Origin: Astrothelium macrocarpum
Lineage: Eukaryota > Ascomycota > Dothideomycetes > Trypetheliales > Trypetheliaceae
Assembly: GCA_021030915.1 (NCBI GenBank)
Contig: JAGEMR010000129.1
Coordinates: 1-64,000, forward strand
Direction of reading: 5' to 3'
DNA: 64,000 nucleotides
Below the pieces are notes generated by a model. The model did not search any database, was not told where the DNA came from, and saw nothing but the letters and a program-made list of their open reading frames with translations. Positions 55,601 through 64,000 of the stretch are shown here, in pieces. Both the position numbers and the translations under genes were made by a program. Within the stretch, counting starts at the first letter, position 1, and each line of letters starts with the position of its first letter.

Positions 55601-57826
55601 GATGTTGTTGAACTCCCTCGATCCCGGAAGATCAAGGTCGGCGAGGATATTCTGGGGAAATGGTGGCAAATTTGGCGCAAAGGGATCAGGCGAACATAAT
55701 CCTGGGTCTAATAATTAGTTCGGTTGGCAAGTCTCTCATTTACTTACGAGGAATCATTAGTGTTACCGCCCACGAACTATGTAAAGAGAAGTCAGGTCTT
55801 TACGGCAGTTCAATAAATCACTTTGGGCATGCGTCGAGCATTGTCGCCTTTCTAAGAGATTCATTGGCTCTGTAAGTCACGAGTCAGAAAAATGGGAGAA
55901 CAAAGAAGAAGAATTGATTTCCACCCAACGGGGCCAATAGCCACCGAAGAGAAGTGAAGACAGTGAACGCTACTCCCAGTGAAGACAGCAGTTTGCTGCC
56001 TCCTCCAGACAATCAGCTTTGCCAGTGCGCAGAGATGTAGCGTTGCCCCGATCGCACCGAATCTGCAGTCGACTACCAGAAAACGGGCCGATTCGTACAA
56101 TCTCCACAACAACGCCCTGTACTTGAGTACAGTCTCGAGGGACTGTACAGAACTCTGTAGCTGGTGATGAGGGACTCACAATTCAAAGACAAGTAGCACC
56201 CATGATCAGCGTCGAGGAATCGATCCGGCGCGTCGGGCCGTATCCAATGCGAAGCTTTGACACGCACGTGTCGCTTCGTCAGAGTCGGTAGCACGACTAT
56301 GCTACAGCAGTCAAGATTGGTTCTCTGGTCAAGGCATACAGAGCAAATGATTTGATGATGTTGAATAAAAGCAGAGGCTTATGGTCTTCGATGGATAGGG
56401 TGGGGAATGGGAGATGGCGAGAGCGATGGGCAAAACAAAGCCAGGAACAAAAGCAGTGAGATTAAACCGGTGACGAGCGAACAAAGCCCTCAGAAACACG
56501 GCCGTCGAAGCACGCACGTGGATTAGGCAGAAAAATGAAAGTCACGGTCATAAAGCACACTTTTGAAGAGCCAACTAAGTCTCAATTCGTCTTACAGGAG
56601 ACAAAACTATCTGATCCAGGAATGCATTCCTTAAAGCCAAGGTCCTTTACTTGCAGAGCCGTCCAAGATATCATCGCCTGTGAAGACTCGTTTGACACTT
56701 GTACGAGTACTGAAAGCGATTCAGCACCAAGCACTCACTGACCCAGCTGAATCATTATATCAAGCTATGTCATACAACAGGAGTAGGTGACCGACGAGCG
56801 GATCTGTTCGTCATCACTTCTAGCTTCCTGGGTTCTGGGTTCCTCGTGTAGATCAGGGTGCATCGAGTTTTTTTGACGCTCGAAAAGTCCACCGGATCTA
56901 GAGAATCCTTTTCCCAGTATGGACTATTGAAATGCAGCGTGAAGCAGAGCGGCCGCATCTCCAAAAATTTGATGGCCAACTACCCTTATGTAATCTACTT
57001 TCCTTCGAAGATTCTCACTAGAAGGACTCTAGGGCTCATGCGATCTGTCAGGTCATAAGGCTTGCAACTTTGGTGGTGATGCCATTAATCACGCCACATA
57101 TCGAATGATGCATACGTGGACGACTCTGAGGTTTGATCCCATGGCCCAACGTCTTTGTATGCAGTCGGCGTGTTCATCACTCGACTTTGAGTCATTGTGA
57201 CGGAGCAGTCTTTGTCGAGGATTGGGGTATGTCAATGACCAGCGCCAAAGGCTACTTGCAATGTGAGTAGTTTCCAAACGAAGCTGATGTCGAACGACTT
57301 GTCTTGGATCCATATGTGATTCGAAAATGTCGAAAGCCTCCGGCTATCCTTTCAATTATTGCAATCTTCGCAAATCTAGGCTACGATAGCTTCCAGCAGC
57401 CGGATTCGGGGTGCTCACAAAGACGTGGTGGTCACCTCTAGTCAGACAATGACATGCACCCGCTTTACCTGCAAATAGAGATACAACTTGACGAGTGGAA
57501 CAAATCCGATCATGCACCATTAAAAGGAATCCACCTCCTGATAGGGCATTGAGCGTCGGTTGTTTTGAATTGTCGTTGTTCCAGATGGCTAGTGGTTGCC
57601 CACCCGGATCATGCCTTTGCTCTACTTCTTCCACCTGGCCTTCCACATTTCCGTTCCTCCTTCCGCATTTCCATTCTTTGTCCGCACATCCATGTGCTTT
57701 ATTTCCACGCTCTCTTTTCTTTTCAGTATTCTGATATTTTTCTTTCCTCGCGTTTTTCTTTTCGTCCATTTACTTTCCGAGATAGAGAGTAGCCATATCG
57801 CTTGGAAAGTTTGTTTGTACAAAGCA
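52690..57826. other. Gene-poor accessory DNA downstream of the MazG / DUF2075 locus
   Basis: 5.1 kb of normal composition without a gene I can support. Frames at 54940-55377 (plus) and 55277-55699 (both strands) overlap each other and lack family features. An MGGAHDSGYFMLAYTPKSGRG...-like stretch at 54940-55060 looks protein-like but is unassigned. 57495-57800 is C/T-rich, probably the promoter and leader of the next gene. Confidence 0.4.
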
Positions 57827-58415
57827 ATGAAATACCCTGGCGTCATCAAGACTTTATTTGTTATTCTTACCCTAGTTCTAACTGTAGACGCTCGAACTAT
57901 CAACAGTAGACATTTTTCAAAGTAAGCTATTTTAGCCTAGAAGATATATTTGGTCTATCTAGTCATCTAACATTGCCATCAAATTCAGATCTCAAAACCA
58001 TAACGTAATATCAGTAAACCAAGAAAACATCGTCGAAAGAGATTTGAAGAAATATCGTATCAATAATTGCACATTTTCTGACTTTCCAGCGTACTCTGAA
58101 TTTAAAGACTCATGGTGCATGGGGAAAAGTCGATACACGTCGCAATGGATAATCTGGTGCAGTATTCCTCAAACAGATTATGAGAAATACTTCATGGGAG
58201 AATGCCCTGCCGGCTACAACTGTGAAAACGAAAACTGGGGCAACGGTTCAGATTTACCTGGACAGGCATGGTGTTTCGAACTTCCACCTGGCAGCGGTGG
58301 TGAATCAAATGATGATGATGGACCCGAAAATGGCTCTGATTCTAATGGTTCCGGATCTACTGATTCTGAACCTATGAGTTCTGAACCTGGCAGTTCCGGA
58401 TCTAGCAGCTCTTAG
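57827..58415 (+). CDS. Small secreted cysteine-containing protein
   Basis: Exons 57827-57921 and 57989-58415 (67-bp intron GTAAGC...TTCAG) give about 173 aa. Residues 1-22 (MKYPGVIKTLFVILTLVLTVDA) are a clear signal peptide. A dibasic KK follows in ERDLKKYR, which could be a Kex2-like site. The mature part has six cysteines, in NNC, WCMG, WCSI, GECP, YNCE and AWCF. Aromatic residues are frequent. The last 45 residues are a Ser/Gly/Asp/Glu tail (DDDGPENGSDSNGSGS...). Size, signal peptide, even Cys number and position beside gene-poor DNA fit effector-like or cell-wall proteins. No named family was recognised. Confidence 0.7.
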
Positions 58416-58761
58416 TTTGGTGGTCCTTAATACAGCATCACCGGACCTGGAGCTTCTTACTACTAATTTCTTGGCCTGATAAGATGGCAAAGAGTGATAG
58501 AACATGACAAGATCACAGTACCACAGTTAAATCAACAAACGAGATCCTAAAGGCACAGAATGTCGAAATTAAAGCCTCGTTTATGTTTGACCAGCTTTCC
58601 CGACGATCGGCGCAATCATAGCTGACTCGGAATTACTCGTATCAGATTTACAAAAGAAATGATTGTTATATTTGCGTAATGCAAGTTGTCAAAGGTCTAT
58701 CAATTTAAGAGGAAGAAGTCTGGAGATCCAGAGAAACGTCTGTGACGCCCTATCAAACCTT
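58416..58761. other. Intergenic DNA
   Basis: 346 bp without a supported gene; it separates the secreted-protein gene from the remnant read on the other strand. Confidence 0.4.
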
Positions 58762-59753
58762 TTAAAGGTCTCCAATCATTTCCCTTGTCTCAGGGCTCTC
58801 CTCTAACACACCTTTTAAGACACCGATTTGCTGTTCTTTGGCTTTAGATATCAATTGAAGCAGGTTTGCTACTACAGGGGCTTGAGATAATATTGACCCG
58901 GGAACATCGAACGCACGTTCATGGCCTGGGTTCATGGGTGGGAATGTTTGCTTCACGACAGGGTATTCTGCCAGGATACCTGCCCCCTCTTCTCTGAATC
59001 GGCTCAGCTTGGTCTCTAAGAAATCCAGCGTGACCGCCAACATCACTCGCCGGCCTCTTCCTCAGCAAACTTCTCTCACTCACACTACTCTCCGTACTCC
59101 CCTCTTCCCGCGAGGAGAAACTCCCCAGCCTCTCTTGCACCTCCAGCCTTAGGCCCAGGAGGTGTCCTGGTATGCGTTTGTCGCACGATGCCTTGCTTCC
59201 TCCGCAATGCCTCTTCATCTTCTCTCCATTGAGCTCGCTGTTCCATTCTTGTCCGATCCTCTTCCATCGGGCCAGGGACCAGATGTCCTGGATCGTGCTG
59301 TTGATTTGCATGATGCTATTCCATATCGCGGGCGACGGCGGATGAGGTTGATAAGGATTGACATATCGTAATGGAGTTTTTTGTCGCGGCGGAGGCGGAA
59401 ATCTGGACTCTAAGTGTGACAATGGGGTGTACCGATTTTGTATGTGAGAATGCAAATTGTGCGCCTGCTCGTGGGCTTGAGCATGGGCTTGGATTTGAGT
59501 TTGCTCGCGCTTCCTTTAGCATCCAACGGTCGTCGCTTCCGCACCTCTTTCAAATTTCCACTCTTCATCCGCATGTTTTTATCAATCGCAACTCCCGACG
59601 GAAGATCATGAGACCCTTGTATTTGACTTTGTCCCTTTCTATGGCGATCGCGATCTCTGGGAGATGTCGCGGATTTAACACTTCCCACATGCTCCTTTGA
59701 CTCTTCATGATCCTTAAGGCCTTATAGTGGCATCGGATCTTCGTACCACCCAT
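58762..59753 (-). pseudogene. Uncharacterised fungal gene, probably frameshifted
   Basis: The C-terminal piece (ending at 58762) is convincingly protein-like: FLETKLSRFREEGAGIL, EYPVVKQTFPPMNPGHERAF, DVPGSILSQAPVVANLLQLI, then KAKEQQIGVLKGVLEESPE. Upstream on the same strand are charged and Pro/Gln-rich frames (59455-58919 and 59267-59085). A possible start is at 59753 (MGGTKIRCHYKALRIMKSQ). These lie in different frames and no clean intron joins them, so the gene is probably broken. The function is unknown. Confidence 0.4.
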
Positions 59754-59889
59754 TTTTTATCACCTCCGGATTACAGTCTATGCACACATGTCGACCAGGC
59801 AACACCGTACCTTCATAGTAACAGCGGAGATGCTGATATGTTGAGCAGACCCTGCAGCAAAGCAGATCATCTTCTTTAGCAGAGGTACA

Positions 59890-60195
59890 CTAGCACTTTA
59901 TATATGGATGCAAGGAAGTGGATAAGTGATTGATGTTTTGATCGGTTTTTAGATGAGTGGACGCTGCATCCGCCTCTGCATTGGATTCTTGATCTGAGTC
60001 GCAATGTCGAGGAATCAAAGCAAAAGCGATATCTTCAAGGTACGGCGCAACGTGTTTGGCAAACACATATGCATCTCCAGCCATCTGCTTGTAGCATAAA
60101 GGGCACTCTAGACTGGCGTTCTTCTCTCCCAAACAGTGATCCGTTTTCAAATGGCCGATCCAAGCGCCATAACCAGGATTACGAAAGCTCATCAT
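59890..60195 (-). pseudogene. C-terminal fragment of a C2H2-type zinc-finger protein
   Basis: A 101-codon frame shows WIGHLKTDH then, after LGEKNASLE, CPLCYKQMAGDAYVFAKHVAPYLEDIAFALIPRH. The pattern W-x-x-H...H, C-P-x-C and H-V-x-x-x-L-E-x-I-A is the recurrent C-terminal finger region of fungal ankyrin/C2H2 proteins. The rest of the protein is absent; upstream lies a tRNA-like sequence only 80 bp away. Probably a truncated remnant. Confidence 0.5.
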
Positions 60196-60235
60196 CGCCC
60201 AATTTATCAGCTATGATCCGACATACAATCTCTCA

Positions 60236-60246
60236 GAAAAAAAAAA
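60236..60246 (-). terminator. Poly-T RNA polymerase III terminator
   Basis: A run of ten A on the plus strand (T on the minus strand) about 27 nt downstream of the tRNA-like 3' end. Confidence 0.6.
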
Positions 60247-60272
60247 GAGTTAGAGAAGAAAACAAAAAACAA

Positions 60273-60397
60273 TGCGTGAACCGCGAGTCGAACGCGGGTC
60301 CCCTGCTTGCTGCATGGAAGGCAAGGATGATAACCTATCAAACTTAGCATAAAACTTGTAATAAACGGTGATGTCCTTACCGCTACACTATTCACGC
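60273..60397 (-). tRNA. tRNA-Gly(UCC)-like gene with an insertion between D-arm and anticodon arm
   Basis: Minus-strand ends GCGTGAA and TTCACGC pair over seven bases and are followed by A. The A-box region is TAGTGTAGCGGT and the T-arm is CCGCG-TTCGACT-CGCGG (perfect stem, B box). A CTTCCAT loop gives anticodon UCC. Unusually, 44 nt lie between the D-arm and the anticodon stem, bounded by CATC on both sides. Three extra bases follow the anticodon loop, so the stem is imperfect. Canonical nuclear tRNA introns sit after position 37, so this does not fit. It may be a pseudogene or a gene with an unusual intervening sequence. Confidence 0.6.
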
Positions 60398-61689
60398 CAC
60401 TTTTGAGGTCAATGGTTAAAAAGTTTTTTATATGTCGTCATTTTTTGTGTCGTTCCTATCAAATTGTTATCTCGACTTTAATATTATCTTATTCTTGAAT
60501 TCTGATTTAGAGCTAAGCAACTAATAATAATTAGTGACTTTAAGGAAGCAACCAGCCTGAAATCTCGTATCTGTCCCTAATAGGGCCAAGAGACCAAATA
60601 TCACCCTCGGCCAGGTTAATATATTCAACACCGTCATGTACTCTCGCAGTATCATCATAAGTCTGGACCTTAGTTTTTTAGACAAAAGAATTCGGCAGGG
60701 ATTTGGTGATAGTTCTTGGAATTGATACCTATCATCTCCCCAGGATCACGTCAGGGGAAATTAAAAGCTAAACCACATTTGGACTCTCATCTTTCTGCAG
60801 TCAGCGGTCTTACGACTTCGTCTCTCTACTCCAAAGACATGGAAACTCCATGTCCTCGGTAGTGTCTAGTAGGTCGATAATAATAACAAGTTACTTGATT
60901 CAGAAATTAATTTGGACAGTATTGGGATAAGCGCAGCAAGAATTCGAGCTAGTAATGAACTGTACTACCAGTACTCCGTAAATGCAATAAGAAATGTCAC
61001 CAGCGGCTGCGAAAGCTAAAATTCACCGCAGACCTCATCGAGAGAACCCCATACTATTCTAAATAATTACAAAAAACAAATAATCAGGTAGTAATTTGTT
61101 GGGAAATAAATTTCATGTTATTCTCGTCTACTTTTGCTAAGGGTCTTCCGACGAGGCCTGCGGTAGATTGTAGCTTTTATGGTTGCGGACGACATTTATT
61201 GCATTCACTGGCAGTCTCAACGCGAGGACCTTATCATCCCAAGCAATTGGAGCCCGTCTACAATCCATCAAGAAGCACCTTCAAGGATTTCCTTGCTTAT
61301 CATTGCTGAGGGGCTCCCTATGAGGTGTATAGAAGTCATATCTCTCGCGATCATGGGGGCAATTGGATGGATATTTGTTTCAGAAGCTAGCTAAGTAGCT
61401 ACTTGAGTGAGGTCCTCTTGAGGTTAAGGTGAGTACGAAGGTCGCGAAATCCAAGCGAGAAGTGAGATGTTCGAAAGGTTCAGATGAGCAGACGACGCGC
61501 TCACGTGGGTAGTAAAAAGTGAAACACATAAGAAACGATGATTTATCATTTCTGTTCGATTGTAGCATGCTATGATGACAATGGTAACTACGTGTCCCTT
61601 GCCTATGCCTTCAAACACCGAGAAAAGCAATGTACTTAGAAATTCCCTGCTCCCAGCTGCATTCCATCCTTTTAGCTCCATCTCGTCAT
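60398..61689. other. Intergenic DNA
   Basis: 1.3 kb of somewhat A/T-rich sequence with no supported gene; short frames at 61115-61394 show no features. Confidence 0.4.
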
Positions 61690-62274
61690 CTACCGCTTCT
61701 TAGCCTGACTCTCTTTGAGGACCTTTTTCACGATCTTCTGCTCTTCAATCAAGAACGCGCGAACCACTCGGTCCTTGACACAATTGGCGCAGCGAGAGCC
61801 GCCATAGGCACGCTGGACGGTTTTCCTACGACGGGAAATAGTGGCGTATTCACGAGGTCGAAGGGCGGGAACCTAGAAAGTCTTTGTTAGTCTCGAATCC
61901 CTTCCAAAGAACATCGAACTTGATCACAAAGGTGATACTCAGGGAGAGATAACATACACCGGATAACTTGGAGCCGCAATCACCGCATTTGGGTACAGTG
62001 CCTTTCTTTTTGATGTGGAGGTATCGGAGCTGACCACCGGGAGTCTTGACTACGCGAACTTTGTTTGAACGAGTATTGTATCTATGTGATAACGGTTAGA
62101 TTGGGAACTTAGGATGAGCAATTCCTGAAGTCGTGGGGTGTTCAATGCGATGGATCTGATAGGATACGGTCATCGACTTACGGCTGCCTTCGGCGCTGTA
62201 ATCTAGTGTTAGTACGAGAGCCTAGCGATTGAGAGGGAAAAAGGACCCACGTATGTTAGTCTATTGGAAGGCAT
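61690..62274 (-). CDS. RPL34: 60S ribosomal protein eL34
   Basis: Exons 62274-62251, 62195-62182, 62081-61958 and 61872-61690 give 114 aa. The product begins MPSNRLTYRRRQPYNTRS, then VRVVKTPGGQLRYLHIKKK, and has the zinc-type pair PKCGDCGSKL and GGSRCANCVKDRV. It ends KIVKKVLKESQAKKR. eL34 is a eukaryote/archaeal large-subunit protein. The second exon is only 14 bases (RRRQP) and is easily missed. The gene is divergent from PRP8, with starts 383 bp apart. Confidence 0.95.
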
Positions 62275-62656
62275 GTTGAGAGAGAGGATTCTTTAGGGAT
62301 GGTGGTGGACGGTCGTCTTCGTTGGCGGGTTCGTGATGCCGAAATTCGAGATCGGGTGTGCGTCGCCAAAACATGCGCGCTAGTTCTAATATGACCTAGC
62401 GTAAACATATCAACGTTCTTCATCTATGATCGCCTTGAAAAGCTTCACCATCACCACTCACTTCTGCACCTCCAAGTCTGAGGCTATTTCACTCAATTTC
62501 AACAGGTTCAGACTCAGTTCTTCGAGTCTTCCTTTCTCTCGAACTCTTCCTCTTCTAAGAACGCGAGAGGAGTGAGCTCTTTTTCGCGCTGAAGGCCCGT
62601 TGCGGTGCCTCTCAGCGCGTTCAATACCTTCTACACTTACTTTTTCCACGAGTATC
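62275..62656. promoter_or_regulatory. Divergent promoter region, eL34 / PRP8
   Basis: 382 bp between two start codons of highly expressed core genes on opposite strands. No further element was identified with confidence. Confidence 0.5.
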
Positions 62657-64000
62657 ATGTCTTCCCTCCCTCCCCCTCCACCTCCAGGCTGGGCACCTCC
62701 TCCCCCTCCCGGCGCCCCCCCCGGAATGTCCAGTGCGCCGCCTCCTCCCGGCTACCGTCCCCCAGCCGATCCTCAAGTCGCCAAGTTCGCCGCCAAAAAG
62801 AAAGAATGGCTACGTGCACAGCGGCAGCGATTCGGAGAGAAACGCAAAGGCGGATTCGTAGAGACTCAGAAGGCGGATATGCCGCCAGAGCACTTGCGCA
62901 AAATCGTCAAGGATATTGGGGATGTGAGTCAGAAGAAGTTTAGCAGTGACAAGAGAAGCTATCTCGGTGCATTGAAATTCATGCCACATGCGGTACTCAA
63001 GTTGCTGGAAAACATGCCGATGCCTTGGGAGAGTGCGCGGGAGGTCAAGGTACTATACCATGTTAATGGGTGCTTGACACTCGTAAACGAGGTACCAAGA
63101 GTCATCGAGCCAGTCTTTCATGCGCAATGGGCAACCATGTGGGTCTGTATGCGGAGAGAGAAGAGCGATCGGAGACACTTTAAGAGAATGCGATTCCCAC
63201 CATTTGACGACGAAGAGCCACCTCTGTCATGGTCCGAGAACATTGAGGATGTCGAACCTCTGGAACCAATCCAGATGGAGCTGGATGAGAACGAAGACGG
63301 CGCTGTCTATGACTGGTTCTACGAGCACCGTCCGCTTTTAGATACCTCTCGTGTGAATGGGCCGAGCTACAAAATGTGGAATTTGACATTGCCTCAGATG
63401 GCTACGCTTTACCGGCTCAGCCACCAGCTTCTTAGTGATTTGGTGGATAAAAATTACTTTCACATGTTTGACCTCCCTAGTTTCAAGACTGCAAAGGCAC
63501 TAAATGTTGCGATACCCGGTGGACCACGCTTCGAACCTCTCTACAAGGACGTTGATCCTAACGATGAGGATTTTGGCGAGTTCAACGCTATTGATCGCAT
63601 CATCTTCCGAGCCCCAATTCGAACCGAATACCGTGTCTCATTTCCTTTCTTGTACAATTCGATACCCAGGAGTGTCAAGGTTTCATGGTACTCTTACCCA
63701 CAAGTTGTCTACGTTCGGGCTGAGGACCCGAGTTTGCCAGCGTTTTACTTCGACCCTGTTATTAATCCCATTTCTTCTCGATCCGTCGCACCAAAGAATC
63801 TCACTGTCAGTCATGAAGACGAAGTGTTCGGGGCTGGAAACATTGAAGATGAAGAATTCGAGCTTCCAGGAAGTGTCCAACCTTTCCTGGCGGACGAGGA
63901 ACTTTACACAGATGACACTGCATCTGCGATTGCTCTTTGGTGGGCACCCTACCCCTTTGATAGGCGTTCCGGTCGCATGGTCCGTTCACAAGACGTACCA
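62657..64000 (+). CDS. PRP8: Pre-mRNA-processing factor 8, N-terminal part (runs off the window)
   Basis: A continuous frame from ATG 62657 to the window end gives 448 aa; the complete protein in other fungi is over 2300 aa. The start is Pro-rich (PPPPPPGWAPPPPPGAPPGM). Conserved blocks follow: DMPPEHLRKIVKDIGDVSQKK, YLGALKFMPHAVLKLLENMP, PWESAREVKVLYHV, then VNEVPRVIEPVFHAQWATMW. Next are RREKSDRRHFKRMRFPPFDD and YKMWNLTLPQMATLYRLS. Prp8 is the central U5 snRNP protein holding the spliceosome active site. No intron was seen in this part. Confidence 0.96.
   Translation, partial: MSSLPPPPPPGWAPPPPPGAPPGMSSAPPPPGYRPPADPQVAKFAAKKKEWLRAQRQRFGEKRKGGFVETQKADMPPEHLRKIVKDIGDVSQKKFSSDKRSYLGALKFMPHAVLKLLENMPMPWESAREVKVLYHVNGCLTLVNEVPRVIEPVFHAQWATMWVCMRREKSDRRHFKRMRFPPFDDEEPPLSWSENIEDVEPLEPIQMELDENEDGAVYDWFYEHRPLLDTSRVNGPSYKMWNLTLPQMATLYRLSHQLLSDLVDKNYFHMFDLPSFKTAKALNVAIPGGPRFEPLYKDVDPNDEDFGEFNAIDRIIFRAPIRTEYRVSFPFLYNSIPRSVKVSWYSYPQVVYVRAEDPSLPAFYFDPVINPISSRSVAPKNLTVSHEDEVFGAGNIEDEEFELPGSVQPFLADEELYTDDTASAIALWWAPYPFDRRSGRMVRSQDVP

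Noticed and set aside
55277..55699. 130-codon minus and 98-codon plus frames
   Set aside because: They overlap each other, have no introns or motifs linking them to neighbours, and cannot be told from chance frames.

Overview
The window is nuclear DNA of a filamentous ascomycete (Pezizomycotina). The evidence is short GT-AG introns of about 45-270 bp in most genes, fungal families (SSU72, NBP2, TED1, COX4, uL14, eL34, PRP8, DUF7924-like, ankyrin and kinase-like signalling proteins), and two compartments. The compartments are extremely AT-rich blocks full of mutated transposons, and GC-balanced gene blocks. The AT-rich blocks carry C-to-T and G-to-A decay typical of repeat-induced point mutation (RIP). 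Genus cannot be fixed by reading alone; Leotiomycetes or Dothideomycetes would fit.

Layout. 1-7000: RIP-degraded DNA holding a complete Ty1/copia element (1087-6427; 234-bp LTRs, TATAT target duplication, initiator-Met half-tRNA primer site). 7000-9990: a GC-balanced island with a head-to-head GNAT acetyltransferase and an MFS transporter broken by one stop, bounded by a 15-bp inverted repeat. 10000-18380: RIP-degraded Ty3/gypsy DNA read leftwards, with a Fot1/pogo transposon (15047-16923, perfect 53-bp TIRs) inserted just upstream of its protease. 18.4-26.5 kb: a DUF7924-like gene, doubtful membrane-protein remnants, and a decayed kinase/HeLo-like/kinase-like gene split by a 481-bp foldback element. 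27.2-45.5 kb: mostly housekeeping genes (SSU72, an O-methyltransferase, NBP2, a membrane glycoprotein, uL14, COX4, TED1) ending with a hydrolase-ankyrin gene that has one in-frame TGA. 45.5-57.8 kb: gene-poor accessory DNA with a 267-bp MITE and, in its middle, the most unusual locus. 57.8-64 kb: a small secreted protein, remnants, an oddly interrupted tRNA, then the divergent pair eL34 / PRP8.

The standout is 50450-52689. An intact MazG-like nucleotide pyrophosphohydrolase ORF overlaps by 11 bp the start of an intact, intronless 590-aa GIY-YIG nuclease/DUF2075 (Schlafen group 3-like) helicase ORF. This compact overlapping layout is that of a bacterial operon, yet it sits in fungal chromosomal DNA. 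An in-frame upstream exon with a 58-bp fungal-type intron can be drawn onto the first ORF. A nucleotide-pool hydrolase coupled to a nuclease-helicase suggests a transferred genome-defence or DNA-repair module. The function is inference; the gene layout is read directly.

The housekeeping genes act independently: CTD dephosphorylation (SSU72), splicing (PRP8), translation (uL14, eL34), respiration (COX4), ER GPI-anchor remodelling (TED1) and stress-MAPK adaptor function (NBP2). The accessory genes (kinase-like, hydrolase-ankyrin, C2H2 tail) are of types expanded in fungal self/non-self recognition and are mostly broken here.
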